Positions 35,156 through 47,482 of a stretch of DNA of 64,000 nucleotides are shown here, one piece after another. Positions within the stretch are counted from its first letter, which is position 1; each line of letters starts with the position of its first letter. The notes beneath the pieces are model-generated. The model had not been told where the DNA came from, searched no databases, and saw nothing but the letters and a program-made list of their open reading frames with translations. The DNA lies in assembly GCA_047495785.1 (NCBI GenBank), contig JBLDXI010000017.1:868001-932000 (forward strand). Direction: 5' to 3'. The translations under genes and the position numbers were made by a program. Origin of the DNA: Lepidodermella squamata (taxonomy: Eukaryota > Gastrotricha).

Positions 35156-36322
35156 ATGTCAATTCTCACTCACATTCTTGGCCTAGCGCTTGTCGCTCTG
35201 CTAAACATACTCGGGGTCGATTCAATAGGAAGTGGGTTTGATTTACTCATTATAGCCACGGTTGTTCATGGGTTTTGAATTTAGACATCATTGAGGGCGC
35301 TTCTTGTCTTTTCAACAACGGTTCCACGTGTGGCTGGAGCGCCGTAGCTGGCAACCATCGGCTTCACTGGAAGCACTTCAGGATCGGCAAAACAACCAAC
35401 TACAAACCAGATGAGAACTATCCGTATCTGGTGTTTGGAATGTTCGCTGAAACTAAGCCGTTCCGCTCCGCCGCTCTTCGTTCAGTTCCAATCTACAGCC
35501 CATCGAACTACTTCTGCTTATCGTTCTGGTACCGATTCAATGGCTGGAGCGAATTTGACTACCCAGATATTCTCGAAGTTCACGTAAGTGATTGCAACGC
35601 CATACCTGCGAGAATCTATGCTTTTTTCTCTGTAGTTCATGGAAGTTTTGCCATCGAGCTTCCAAATTTCCGCGCCTGGTGTAAGTGGAATCCGAAAGGT
35701 TTCCGACTTATTTGCGGAACCGTCCCATCGCAACAACTGGATCTATAAGCAAATTGACATACAACGACAAGCTCCTGGTGACCTCAAATCTCCGATTCAG
35801 TTCGAGCTACGAATGGAGGGTGGAGCTGCTTTGTTGACCCACTTCTCGGTAGATAATATCAAATTGACCGATGGCCTATGTGAGAGCCGTGAGTTGCTTT
35901 GAGTCCCAGAAGTTCTCTATAATAACGTTATTTTCGCCTAGTGTTGTACGTTGACAACTATTCTCAGTTTAAAGGCAACTGCCCGTACCAGTATTTGTTC
36001 AACATCTATGTAAGTCAGCCAAATTTATGAAGGGCTAGTTTAATAAGCGTTTCAACAGGGTGACCGCATGGGCTGCAGGACCTGCACGAAAGCCGAGTGT
36101 GCCTACATGTGCGATACAATGAATGAATGCAACGGGTTCTCTTGGATTAACGTTGTGCCAGAAGGATATCCTTACAATCTGCGCTGCTATCTCAAGAGCA
36201 ACGCACTCCAAGACTGCAGACCTGGCCAGCAGGCCGCTGACCCTCTTCTTCAATATGACTACTTCAAGAAGCTACGCAACTACACCGAGACCGAGCTACA
36301 GGCTCGCGGTACTCGCCAATAA
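35156..36322 (+). CDS. Secreted MAM-like plus PAN/apple domain protein
   Basis: Five exons (35156-35231, 35285-35583, 35636-35888, 35942-36009, 36059-36322), phases consistent, 319 residues. A signal peptide (MSILTHILGLALVALLNILG) precedes a MAM-like domain (about 30-210: SCLFNNGSTCGWSAVAGN, then FRSAALRSVPIYSPSNYFCLSFWYRFNGW, then IQFELRMEGGAALLTHFSVDNIKL). A PAN/apple-like module follows (GDRMGCRTCTKAECAYMCDTMNECNGFSWI, then CYLKSNALQDC). The two-domain order suggests an extracellular adhesive or binding protein. It is the first of a local group of secreted PAN proteins and is convergent with the next one. Confidence 0.8.
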
Positions 36323-36498
36323 AGGAATCTCAAACTATTTTTCTATTCGTATCTGTGCAACACAGATAAAAATTAATTATATCCCGAAAATATTTTATTT
36401 ACATTCCTACTATCGTGGGCTCAAGAGCACAACAAAAATAAACCAAAGATTTTCAAGACGCGGTTATGAGAAAATCGTGAGTGCGGTATACGATGGAT

Positions 36499-37572
36499 TC
36501 AAATGTAAAGAGCCAACTTGTGATAGTAGATGTGGGTCCCAGGGATCGGGTTTTTGCACGTGTCCGATTTTATGTAACACTGCTTCGATGAATCTGAGAG
36601 AGGTGTTGTGGTATCAGCAAATGAGAAGCCAACGCATTCGGGCATCATGTCGCAAGCCGAGCGGCACTCGGCAATCGAGCACCTCACGCAACCAACTCGC
36701 TGATCCCCTGACAGACTGTTGTCGAGCAAGTAATTTTCCTGGCAATTACCAGGGAAGGCTGCGTAGACGGGTGATATTCGCAGGAAACTATTGCCAGACG
36801 AAATTAGTCCGCTTTTTTGGCAATTTCGCGACTCCATTTGACATAGGCCATCCGGCGTAAAAGTAACACGTCTGCAAGCTGGCATCGACATGCATCTGCC
36901 GTAACATTGGTCTGGGGTGCAAACTGGTTGCCCAGGTGAGGGTGTGCAAATTTCGAGCAGCTCGTACGAGCACATGTCCATCTGCACGAAACCAGGCAAC
37001 ATACCAGGCGTGTTTGCTATAAACAAATTTTAATATGATCTCTCATTCGTTTGTGCTGTTGTTGAACTTACAAACAATTTTTCCTAAAACAGAAAGCTGT
37101 GTGGGTTTGTTGACGAGGACATCGAAATCTGCTGGGTCAATGATAGGTACCGTGATCATATCGAGGACGCTACCGCCATAGGCCATTTGACGGCTTGCGA
37201 AGTCCCTTCTTGTCGGATGCATGACCAGCGATGTCGAACCATCAGGGTAGTAACGCTGGAAAACATTTTGCATCGTTTGGTCGTACGGGTCTACCCTCCA
37301 TTCCAAAGACCGTCGCGACGAAGCGCTGCTGGCTTCAGTGTAGTTGTGATGGGAGCTAGCTGTTGGCAGAACCCGCGGACCTGTAACGTCGGAATCATGC
37401 CGCGCATACTTGTGCGCGTTGCCTATTCTATTTGCCGATACATCGATAACTCGTACCGGCTCTAAAATCGTATGGGTTCATTATTTAAAATTAAAAAATT
37501 GTCCTTACTTGGCGCGAAGACGCAGGTTACAACCGTCAGTAAGAACGAGGTTGACAATAGTTCAGCCAACAT
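36499..37572 (-). CDS. Secreted protein with two PAN-like modules
   Basis: Three exons (37572-37509, 37461-37072, 37016-36499) make 323 residues. The signal peptide is MLAELLSTSFLLTVVTCVFA. A polar, little-structured segment (about 22-150) follows, then two cysteine-rich PAN-like modules: SYELLEICTPSPG with CRRVTFTPDGLCQMESRNC, and CVRCSIAECRSACDMMPECVGFSF with CYIKSDTCKNPIPGTH. The same module pair and ending (PGTH-x-x-Y-x-KL) recurs in the neighbouring genes. PAN modules bind carbohydrate or protein ligands in many secreted proteins. No membrane anchor is seen at the C-terminus. Confidence 0.82.
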
Positions 37573-38128
37573 TATTCTAAAAGCTAAATATGGAAATGCG
37601 TGAAAATAACACTGTCTACTCATTGACGATGTCTATATTATTTCTGTAACGGTAAGATGTCTCTAGAGAGATCACTCCAGCTTTGCCACTTGCCCTCCTT
37701 TATGACAATGCATAACACCGTCATTGCGTACGTACTGATTTAAGAGCGGTATGAAATCAGAACACTCTCTCCAGCAGCAAGTGAAGTAGGTTGCTATCTG
37801 ACTTGTTTTTTGTTCTGGTATAAAATGTAATCGGAACTGTGCTTTACAAAGGAAGTCAGATTGCACGTGAGGATGCATAGGCCTCATGACCGATAAAAAT
37901 CAAACATTTACTGCGCATATCCGCAATCGGCTGGTCAGATTAATTCCGCGCAGTGTGGTCATTGCGTGTCTAAACACATTGAGGGGCAACAAAATCAAAA
38001 GCATACGACAACACTCTTGTTATTATTATTCATTTTTTTGATGACATGAAGACACAAATTAAACAATAATATTCGTTGAGAGGAAGCCCACGCATAAATG
38101 GGTGCGTCAACAGAGTACGACGGACGAT
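37573..38128. other. Intergenic between two minus-strand PAN genes
   Basis: No supported gene. Short open frames only. Confidence 0.4.
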
Positions 38129-38849
38129 TTAGTTGTAGATAGGAAGTTTTTGGTAGAACGTATGTGTTCCGGGAACAGGCATGTCACAAGTGTCTGATTT
38201 CACATAACATTGCTTATTTCCAGAGTCTGGCGAGTCAGAATACGAGAATCCATCACATAGAGTAATCAGGTCGCAAAGGTAGCGACAATCCTCGATCGAA
38301 CAACGATGACAGCCGATTCGATTGTCATCCGGCAAACTATAGTCCAGCAGAAAATTTCCAGGGCAGTTACCAGGGTACTGAAGGTAAGTCGATGACACCT
38401 TGACGTAGCTTCCGGATGTAGTCTTGCTACTTGGCTGTGGAAGTCTGTCGCAATTTCTTGTTTCAAGGAGACATTGACCATCGGGTGGGAATGTTACCCG
38501 AGCACAAGCCGAATTTGCATCGCATCGGGATGTGCACACCTCAACGGTACAAAAAGTGCCATTTCGAGGGGAGCAAGTTTCGATTGCGGTATAATCGCAT
38601 TTATCAATTTGCATGTAGCCTGGGAGATAACCAAACAGCTGATTCTCTATAAAATTGTTTGAAATGGAAAAAATGGACGCTATAAACAAGATCTATACTT
38701 ATTATCGACTGCAAAGCGCTGAAATCGGTAGGTGTTCGGCCCATTCTCTGAGCATCGACTTTTGATGGTAAACTTGCGGAAACAAACTCGCCATGTATAT
38801 CGCAGCATAACAGAAGCTGCAGGGCCAAATAAGCTATTATCAGTGGCAT
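38129..38849 (-). CDS. Secreted protein with two PAN-like modules (intact copy)
   Basis: Two exons (38849-38699 and 38646-38129), phase 1, 222 residues. Signal peptide MPLIIAYLALQLLLCCDIHG, then a short linker and two PAN-like modules: YLPGYMQIDKCDYTAIETC with CARVTFPPDGQCLLETRNC, and CHRCSIEDCRYLCDLITLCDGFSY with CYVKSDTCDMPVPGTH. Nearly the same layout as its neighbours, but with a shorter N-terminal region. The left edge of the 4,728-bp tandem duplication falls inside its second exon (38,591), so only its 5' part was copied. Confidence 0.82.
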
Positions 38850-39134
38850 CGCTTATTGAACAAGAGAAGCGAAGAATTTTCGGACTTGGCACCTGAGCTG
38901 TCGCGATTTTTTCTATCATTGAAGCACGCTATATCCAGTGCGATCATAATGGCTCTTCAGTGCGCAAAAAATGCGTGCTAAAAGCTGTACCGAAACAAAG
39001 ACACATGTACCTTGAGAATATTTTATTCGTAATTTGTCTGCGAAAAGATAGATTTCTAAAATAATTTCTGATCTAATGACATATATTTATCCCCAGCAGC
39101 TTTACTGCATGATGTTCCAGAAAAATCTCGGGTT

Positions 39135-40834
39135 TCAACTAAACAGCTCCAGTTTTTGATAGAAAACGTGGGTGCCTTGAATAGGGCCAGTACAAACATC
39201 CTGCTTTATGTAGCACTGCTTATTGGTGGCATCTAGAGTACCAGGCGTCAAGCTGAAAGAAAATCCAACACATCTGGCTATTTTGTCACAAGCAAGGCGG
39301 CATTCTTCGATGGTGCATCGAACACAACCGACGCGCTGATCGTCCTGAAGGCCGTAGTCATAGAGATAATTGCCAGGACAGTTCCCAGGGAATTGAATGT
39401 AGACATAGTTAATCTTAACGAAGCTGTTGCCAGATGATGGAGGGCTAGCTTTTTGGCACGCTCGAGTTTCCAGTTTACAGGAGCCATCAGTTGCGAAAGT
39501 TATTCTACGGCAGTTAGGCTTCAAGTCGCACTGGGTCGAACACTCCTCAGCTGAACAAGTGGTCGAGCCAGCTGGAGGTTTGCAACTTTCGAGAAGTTCG
39601 TAAGCACATTTGTCCAACTGCATGTAGCCAGGAATGTAACCCAGAAGCTGAGTGGCTAAAATAGGTATAAGTTAGGGTACTAAAGTCACCACCTTGAAAA
39701 CGATCACCTACCAAGTAACTTGTTGATGAGAGTGTCATCTGTTAATGGATTGTTCTGTAATTTGACGGCATCGGCGGCATCAGGAAGGGTTACTACGACA
39801 AAATTTGCAGATGCGTCTGATGGACTGCTGGGGCTTGATTGCCTCGTGGTGCCAGTTTGGCCTGTCAAGCCTGTAGCACCTGAGGAAGCCATCTGGGTCG
39901 AAACAGAACCAGAAGCAGGGGTTGTCCCGGTACCAGCCGTGCCCGCCGATGTAACGGCACCCCCGCTTCGAGTGGTTGTCGCTCCTCCGCCTGTTCCACT
40001 TGTTCCACCCGTTCCACCCGTTCCACCTGTTCCACCTGTAACCGTTGAACCTGACCCGCCAGTTGCTGCGGGGCTCGTCCCACCAGCATTTGCAGTGGAA
40101 GATGAACCACCAGTACCACTAGCTCCAGTGGTGGCACCTCCTGCAGAAGTGCCTGAAGCACCTCCAGCGGCTGTAGTGGCGCCACCCCCTGCAGTTGTCG
40201 CTCCTCCTCCTCCGGTGGTTGCTCCAGAACCAGCGGGCGAAGATCCACCAGGAGACGCAGCGTCTCTCGTTGTAGTGCCTGCTGCAGCAGGACTTGTCCC
40301 AGCTGCTCCGGTTGTCGCGGCACCCCCTGATGTTGTACCTCCGCCAGTGGTGCCAGCTCTTGTAGTCCCGTCATCAGTGGTCCCTCTAGCGGTCGTCGCC
40401 GAACCTGCAGTTGTTGCAGCTCCACCCGCTTGCCTAGGAACAGGTCTCAAACGAGGCGACCTCGTTTTGCTCCTGCTCAGTTCATCCGCGTCCCGTAAAT
40501 GATCCCATAGATTGAAGGATTGTTGGTCCGCGGTGGGATATCGGAAAGTGATGAAATATTTCAAGAGGTTAGAATCACCCCTTTCTTGTCCGTCGCCTTC
40601 AATTAAGACTTCTATTCTTCGTGTGGCGAACGGGAAATTTTCGCCGAACAAACCGAAGTGATCTCTAAGGCTTTCAGCGGAAAATAACTCCGGTGTCTCC
40701 CGGTCACCTCTTGTTAACGGAATTTCGAATGCTTCGCTTTCGTCGATTTTGTAACCACAATGATTCGATATTAAGCTAAGGATGATGACCAATAGTGTTT
40801 GGATGGCTTTTTTCAGATGCAATGATGTTGTCAT
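39135..40834 (-). CDS. Secreted PAN protein with Gly/Thr/Ala mucin-like region, left copy
   Basis: Two exons (40834-39712 and 39655-39135), in phase, 547 residues. N-terminal hydrophobic stretch (AIQTLLVIILSLISNHCGY) is a signal peptide. A region to about residue 135 is well ordered. Residues about 138-300 are built from Gly, Thr, Ala and Ser (TTAGS, GGTGGTGGT and similar) and would be extended and heavily O-glycosylatable. Two PAN-like modules end the protein (YIPGYMQLDKCAYELLESC, CRRITFATDGSCKLETRAC, CVRCTIEECRLACDKIARCVGFSF, CYIKQDVCTGPIQGTH). The layout suggests a mucin-like extracellular or cuticle/surface protein. An identical copy lies 4,728 bp downstream. Confidence 0.83.
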
Positions 40835-41517
40835 CGCTCACTGTAGTAGATGATAAAAATTACCACCAGAAAAAGCAGCATTTTTTGTCAAATACGTAAC
40901 CGCTAGCAATATCTGCAGAATTTTCCTGAAACGATAAATAACTTGTTGTGAAGTGAGGAGACAAGCATGGCAGAAAATTAGCTACTTGGTATAACGAAGC
41001 AGAACACCCCATCCGCCTTATTTTTATTTACGCTTCTTTTGACGACGCGGTTACTTGTTTGCGATCGAACCCAAGTGCCAACAGCTGTCAAGCTGCGCAT
41101 GAAAATAGCGCAACGCCCATCTAAACACGCAAATATCCCACTTCGCGTAAATTGAGTAGTGTTACTGATTATTGTTAAACTACAGCCAGAGCATGTGATC
41201 AAACAGAAGGCAACAAGGAAAAATACATGCTCAGCTTCTCCATCAGCATCAAAGGCAGTAGTTAGGAAACACTCTGTAGATTTCGCTCAAAATGAGATGC
41301 AAATTACATTCAAAAAAAGAAAAAAGCATCATTTTTTATTGCACAATAATGGAAATTAGTTTTTAAGCGCAGGTTATATACATTTAAGACCATTTTTTTA
41401 CAGGAACGGAATACCGTCAGACTAGCGAAAATAATGAAAAAAGTGACTGTTGGCAGACACCCCACGAGTAGGATACCATTAGAAAGCCCAAGTCAAATTC
41501 ATGTCAAGGTGAATCAT
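40835..41517. other. Intergenic, duplicated in the right copy (45,563-46,245)
   Basis: Upstream region of the mucin-like PAN gene, then the 3' flank of the ASB-like pseudogene. No coding sequence supported. Confidence 0.4.
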
Positions 41518-42754
41518 TTACGAAAGGTTTGACTCACTGGAATTTAATTCAAGTTCGCAAAATTCGAGGTAGCTCTTCAGCTCGTCAGGAATGGGCAGCG
41601 ACTCGATAGCATCCTTGCGATTTTTGACACCGTAAGGTAGCTCATTTAAGACAGCGTATCGGCAGCGGCGTTGCAGCGAGCCAACCATCCACGACGCATA
41701 ACGCCTGATCACCCCCAGCTGTCGATCGTTCAACAGATCCGGTTGCTCATCTTCCGACGACTCGGACATATCATCGTAAATACCAGTGATCTGTTCCATG
41801 TCAAGATCTTCCTGACGGCAGCTTTCGAAAAGGATAGCAGCGAACAGGTCTACTTTCTCGGGGTACATCTCCTCAACTTGCGCCAGAATACCGCCGAAAC
41901 GCTTCAACTTGGCTTCGATGTTGAATTTGCAGCGAAATCCAGCTCGAAGAAGCGGCAAAATTCCGTTGTTTACAGCAAGGCCCAGCAACTGCCAACCAGG
42001 CTCTTCGTCGTATAGACTTTTTATAAGAAGCTTGAATTGTGAAATAGCACCATCGATAACACTGGGAATGTAATCATCTTCGTCTAGATCATAAGGCAAA
42101 GCTTCTTCCAGAATGGTAAGCGCGAAATCAGGGTCAGCAATTGCGATATGCAGGAGGTGATAGGCCGGCGATTTCTGATCCTATCTGTTGTTAGTAAACG
42201 GCTCATCTTCCATCCAGTCGTTCCAGATTTTAGGCGGCATGTTGTAATAGGAGGAAATAAAAAGTGCTAACCATGGGCAAATCAGCCGAGGCCCCGTTTT
42301 GCAGTAATGTCTCGATAACATCGTTCCAATGATTGTTAATCGCCAGCAATAAGAGGGATTGGATGAAGCAAGCTGGCAGCTTCAAATTTCTCAATTCTTC
42401 AGCAAGATGAGTCGTGTCTCTTAGAGCGAAAACCGCGTATGCCAGGAAAAAATTGGCCGGTTTGAATTGAGTCGAGGAAACCAGTCCCTTCGATGCACGC
42501 AAAGTAGCGCTGACTGCCTCCAACACCATCTCATGGCTGACATCTTCAGGTAGACTCATGTAAACGGTTGGCTCGTAGCGGATAGTCTGCCATTTGAGAA
42601 TTTCGAAAGGCGTAATCGCTGATGAGATGCGGCAGCTAGCTGGTAATCCCGTATCAGGCAGGAGTGATTTTGCGAACTCGAATAAGGACTTTCGGAATGC
42701 AGAGCTCCAGGGACATCCAGTACTAAAGCAGACCCAGCGATTACTGTGAGGCAT
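41518..42754 (-). pseudogene. ASB-like (ankyrin/SOCS-box) pseudogene, left copy
   Basis: Homologous along its length to the intact ASB-like genes at 48.0 and 61.6 kb. N-terminal part (42754 to about 42255) aligns up to the GASADLP motif. Then about 55 residues seen in the paralogues (the block starting LIYEGEWVPPVKAAA) are missing, with a frame change. Reading resumes at YYNMPPKIWNDW. A few codons later there is an in-frame TAG where the paralogues have Trp (NNR-stop-DQK against SWDS-type). The rest is open to 41,518 and keeps a recognisable SOCS box (SLQRRCRYAVLNELP ... SLPIPDELKSYL). Two independent lesions indicate a non-functional gene. Both are also present in the right copy, so they predate the duplication. 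A single annotation error is unlikely to explain both. Confidence 0.78.
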
Positions 42755-43312
42755 AGTTTAAAACTCTAATAAAATACGATAAAAGCTTGAAGCTCAATTC
42801 TTAGGTACCAAAGATGGTTCAAAATCCCAGCTAGAAAATACGCGATGCATAGATGCCCAAAAATAGCACAACCAAAGATAATACCGTATACCGTGAAAGG
42901 ACTACAGAAAGTCTTTCAAAGAATGGAAGTTCGATCCTAAATGGCCACAGGGATTTCAAATTTATTGATCAAATACGAATCTTTTGAACGATTTGAACGA
43001 TCTTAGACACGATTTCAGTAGATGCTCGAAAACCCAAATTTTGGGGAATTTCGGTGATTTAACCCTAAAATTTAGGAATGTCACAAACACCTCTTAATCT
43101 TGTCAAAGATGGGATTTAGCGATGGACACAACATATTATAGCTATTTTTTCTGTTTATTGGCAAGAAGTAAATAAGCTTTGAAAAATCAAGAATAATGGT
43201 ATGCTAGATGACCAAAAGAAAGCATAACACTTATTGTCAATTGAATGCGATTACGAGTCAAACTCGGATCAAATTTATCTCGCAGACTGGCGAAGATTAT
43301 CAAAACTCGAAT
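42755..43312. other. Intergenic with the duplication junction at its right end
   Basis: Non-coding. It ends in the last bases of the copied ASB-like 3' end, which joins the PAN fragment at 43,318/43,319. Confidence 0.45.
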
Positions 43313-43577
43313 TCACTGATAATCGCATTTATCAATTTGCATGTAGCCTGGGAGATAACCAAACAGCTGATTCTCTATAAAATTGTTTGAAATGGAAAAA
43401 ATGGACGCTATAAACAAGATCTATACTTATTATCGACTGCAAAGCGCTGAAATCGGTAGGTGTTCGGCCCATTCTCTGAGCATCGACTTTTGATGGTAAA
43501 CTTGCGGAAACAAACTCGCCATGTATATCGCAGCATAACAGAAGCTGCAGGGCCAAATAAGCTATTATCAGTGGCAT
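43313..43577 (-). pseudogene. 5' fragment of a PAN gene cut by the duplication junction
   Basis: Same first exon and intron as the intact gene ending at 38,849, then second-exon codons up to IDKCDY. The junction then adds one codon and a stop (Q-stop) from the ASB-like 3' flank. It could make a signal peptide plus a short piece with no PAN modules. Probably inert. Confidence 0.8.
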
Positions 43578-43862
43578 CGCTTATTGAACAAGAGAAGCGA
43601 AGAATTTTCGGACTTGGCACCTGAGCTGTCGCGATTTTTTCTATCATTGAAGCACGCTATATCCAGTGCGATCATAATGGCTCTTCAGTGCGCAAAAAAT
43701 GCGTGCTAAAAGCTGTACCGAAACAAAGACACATGTACCTTGAGAATATTTTATTCGTAATTTGTCTGCGAAAAGATAGATTTCTAAAATAATTTCTGAT
43801 CTAATGACATATATTTATCCCCAGCAGCTTTACTGCATGATGTTCCAGAAAAATCTCGGGTT

Positions 43863-45562
43863 TCAACTAAACAGCTCCAGTTTTTGATAGAAAACGTGGG
43901 TGCCTTGAATAGGGCCAGTACAAACATCCTGCTTTATGTAGCACTGCTTATTGGTGGCATCTAGAGTACCAGGCGTCAAGCTGAAAGAAAATCCAACACA
44001 TCTGGCTATTTTGTCACAAGCAAGGCGGCATTCTTCGATGGTGCATCGAACACAACCGACGCGCTGATCGTCCTGAAGGCCGTAGTCATAGAGATAATTG
44101 CCAGGACAGTTCCCAGGGAATTGAATGTAGACATAGTTAATCTTAACGAAGCTGTTGCCAGATGATGGAGGGCTAGCTTTTTGGCACGCTCGAGTTTCCA
44201 GTTTACAGGAGCCATCAGTTGCGAAAGTTATTCTACGGCAGTTAGGCTTCAAGTCGCACTGGGTCGAACACTCCTCAGCTGAACAAGTGGTCGAGCCAGC
44301 TGGAGGTTTGCAACTTTCGAGAAGTTCGTAAGCACATTTGTCCAACTGCATGTAGCCAGGAATGTAACCCAGAAGCTGAGTGGCTAAAATAGGTATAAGT
44401 TAGGGTACTAAAGTCACCACCTTGAAAACGATCACCTACCAAGTAACTTGTTGATGAGAGTGTCATCTGTTAATGGATTGTTCTGTAATTTGACGGCATC
44501 GGCGGCATCAGGAAGGGTTACTACGACAAAATTTGCAGATGCGTCTGATGGACTGCTGGGGCTTGATTGCCTCGTGGTGCCAGTTTGGCCTGTCAAGCCT
44601 GTAGCACCTGAGGAAGCCATCTGGGTCGAAACAGAACCAGAAGCAGGGGTTGTCCCGGTACCAGCCGTGCCCGCCGATGTAACGGCACCCCCGCTTCGAG
44701 TGGTTGTCGCTCCTCCGCCTGTTCCACTTGTTCCACCCGTTCCACCCGTTCCACCTGTTCCACCTGTAACCGTTGAACCTGACCCGCCAGTTGCTGCGGG
44801 GCTCGTCCCACCAGCATTTGCAGTGGAAGATGAACCACCAGTACCACTAGCTCCAGTGGTGGCACCTCCTGCAGAAGTGCCTGAAGCACCTCCAGCGGCT
44901 GTAGTGGCGCCACCCCCTGCAGTTGTCGCTCCTCCTCCTCCGGTGGTTGCTCCAGAACCAGCGGGCGAAGATCCACCAGGAGACGCAGCGTCTCTCGTTG
45001 TAGTGCCTGCTGCAGCAGGACTTGTCCCAGCTGCTCCGGTTGTCGCGGCACCCCCTGATGTTGTACCTCCGCCAGTGGTGCCAGCTCTTGTAGTCCCGTC
45101 ATCAGTGGTCCCTCTAGCGGTCGTCGCCGAACCTGCAGTTGTTGCAGCTCCACCCGCTTGCCTAGGAACAGGTCTCAAACGAGGCGACCTCGTTTTGCTC
45201 CTGCTCAGTTCATCCGCGTCCCGTAAATGATCCCATAGATTGAAGGATTGTTGGTCCGCGGTGGGATATCGGAAAGTGATGAAATATTTCAAGAGGTTAG
45301 AATCACCCCTTTCTTGTCCGTCGCCTTCAATTAAGACTTCTATTCTTCGTGTGGCGAACGGGAAATTTTCGCCGAACAAACCGAAGTGATCTCTAAGGCT
45401 TTCAGCGGAAAATAACTCCGGTGTCTCCCGGTCACCTCTTGTTAACGGAATTTCGAATGCTTCGCTTTCGTCGATTTTGTAACCACAATGATTCGATATT
45501 AAGCTAAGGATGATGACCAATAGTGTTTGGATGGCTTTTTTCAGATGCAATGATGTTGTCAT
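43863..45562 (-). CDS. Secreted PAN protein with Gly/Thr/Ala mucin-like region, right copy
   Basis: Exons 45562-44440 and 44383-43863. The translation matches the left copy residue for residue, including the repetitive region, where drift would be expected first. Upstream sequence is also copied (at least 43,319-48,046), so its promoter should be intact. If real, the copy is very recent and doubles the gene dose. Confidence 0.83.
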
Positions 45563-46245
45563 CGCTCACTGTAGTAGATGATAAAAATTACCACCAGAAA
45601 AAGCAGCATTTTTTGTCAAATACGTAACCGCTAGCAATATCTGCAGAATTTTCCTGAAACGATAAATAACTTGTTGTGAAGTGAGGAGACAAGCATGGCA
45701 GAAAATTAGCTACTTGGTATAACGAAGCAGAACACCCCATCCGCCTTATTTTTATTTACGCTTCTTTTGACGACGCGGTTACTTGTTTGCGATCGAACCC
45801 AAGTGCCAACAGCTGTCAAGCTGCGCATGAAAATAGCGCAACGCCCATCTAAACACGCAAATATCCCACTTCGCGTAAATTGAGTAGTGTTACTGATTAT
45901 TGTTAAACTACAGCCAGAGCATGTGATCAAACAGAAGGCAACAAGGAAAAATACATGCTCAGCTTCTCCATCAGCATCAAAGGCAGTAGTTAGGAAACAC
46001 TCTGTAGATTTCGCTCAAAATGAGATGCAAATTACATTCAAAAAAAGAAAAAAGCATCATTTTTTATTGCACAATAATGGAAATTAGTTTTTAAGCGCAG
46101 GTTATATACATTTAAGACCATTTTTTTACAGGAACGGAATACCGTCAGACTAGCGAAAATAATGAAAAAAGTGACTGTTGGCAGACACCCCACGAGTAGG
46201 ATACCATTAGAAAGCCCAAGTCAAATTCATGTCAAGGTGAATCAT
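45563..46245. other. Intergenic, copy of 40,835-41,517
   Basis: No gene. Sequence as in the left copy. Confidence 0.4.
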
Positions 46246-47482
46246 TTACGAAAGGTTTGACTCACTGGAATTTAATTCAAGTTCGCAAAATTCGAGGTAG
46301 CTCTTCAGCTCGTCAGGAATGGGCAGCGACTCGATAGCATCCTTGCGATTTTTGACACCGTAAGGTAGCTCATTTAAGACAGCGTATCGGCAGCGGCGTT
46401 GCAGCGAGCCAACCATCCACGACGCATAACGCCTGATCACCCCCAGCTGTCGATCGTTCAACAGATCCGGTTGCTCATCTTCCGACGACTCGGACATATC
46501 ATCGTAAATACCAGTGATCTGTTCCATGTCAAGATCTTCCTGACGGCAGCTTTCGAAAAGGATAGCAGCGAACAGGTCTACTTTCTCGGGGTACATCTCC
46601 TCAACTTGCGCCAGAATACCGCCGAAACGCTTCAACTTGGCTTCGATGTTGAATTTGCAGCGAAATCCAGCTCGAAGAAGCGGCAAAATTCCGTTGTTTA
46701 CAGCAAGGCCCAGCAACTGCCAACCAGGCTCTTCGTCGTATAGACTTTTTATAAGAAGCTTGAATTGTGAAATAGCACCATCGATAACACTGGGAATGTA
46801 ATCATCTTCGTCTAGATCATAAGGCAAAGCTTCTTCCAGAATGGTAAGCGCGAAATCAGGGTCAGCAATTGCGATATGCAGGAGGTGATAGGCCGGCGAT
46901 TTCTGATCCTATCTGTTGTTAGTAAACGGCTCATCTTCCATCCAGTCGTTCCAGATTTTAGGCGGCATGTTGTAATAGGAGGAAATAAAAAGTGCTAACC
47001 ATGGGCAAATCAGCCGAGGCCCCGTTTTGCAGTAATGTCTCGATAACATCGTTCCAATGATTGTTAATCGCCAGCAATAAGAGGGATTGGATGAAGCAAG
47101 CTGGCAGCTTCAAATTTCTCAATTCTTCAGCAAGATGAGTCGTGTCTCTTAGAGCGAAAACCGCGTATGCCAGGAAAAAATTGGCCGGTTTGAATTGAGT
47201 CGAGGAAACCAGTCCCTTCGATGCACGCAAAGTAGCGCTGACTGCCTCCAACACCATCTCATGGCTGACATCTTCAGGTAGACTCATGTAAACGGTTGGC
47301 TCGTAGCGGATAGTCTGCCATTTGAGAATTTCGAAAGGCGTAATCGCTGATGAGATGCGGCAGCTAGCTGGTAATCCCGTATCAGGCAGGAGTGATTTTG
47401 CGAACTCGAATAAGGACTTTCGGAATGCAGAGCTCCAGGGACATCCAGTACTAAAGCAGACCCAGCGATTACTGTGAGGCAT
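46246..47482 (-). pseudogene. ASB-like pseudogene, right copy
   Basis: Same internal loss, frame change and TAG as the left copy, at the same relative positions, with no new lesion seen. It demonstrates that the pseudogene state preceded the tandem duplication. Confidence 0.78.

Larger units (their letters stand above)
38591..43318. repeat. 4,728-bp tandem duplication, left copy
   Basis: All coding frames compared between 38,591-43,318 and 43,319-48,046 have the same length and translation at a constant offset of 4,728, so there are no indels. The unit starts inside a PAN gene and ends inside the last codons of an ASB-like gene. The copies touch without spacer. Confidence 0.93.

Noticed and set aside
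36123-36860. 245-residue plus-strand frame between two PAN genes
   Set aside because: It reads out of frame through the end of one gene and antisense to the other, with no domain.
39720-40502. 260-residue plus-strand frame rich in Val, Pro and Ala
   Set aside because: It lies exactly antisense to the Gly/Thr/Ala tract of the mucin-like PAN gene and arises from its codon bias. The same frame in the right copy (44,448-45,230) is equally a shadow.
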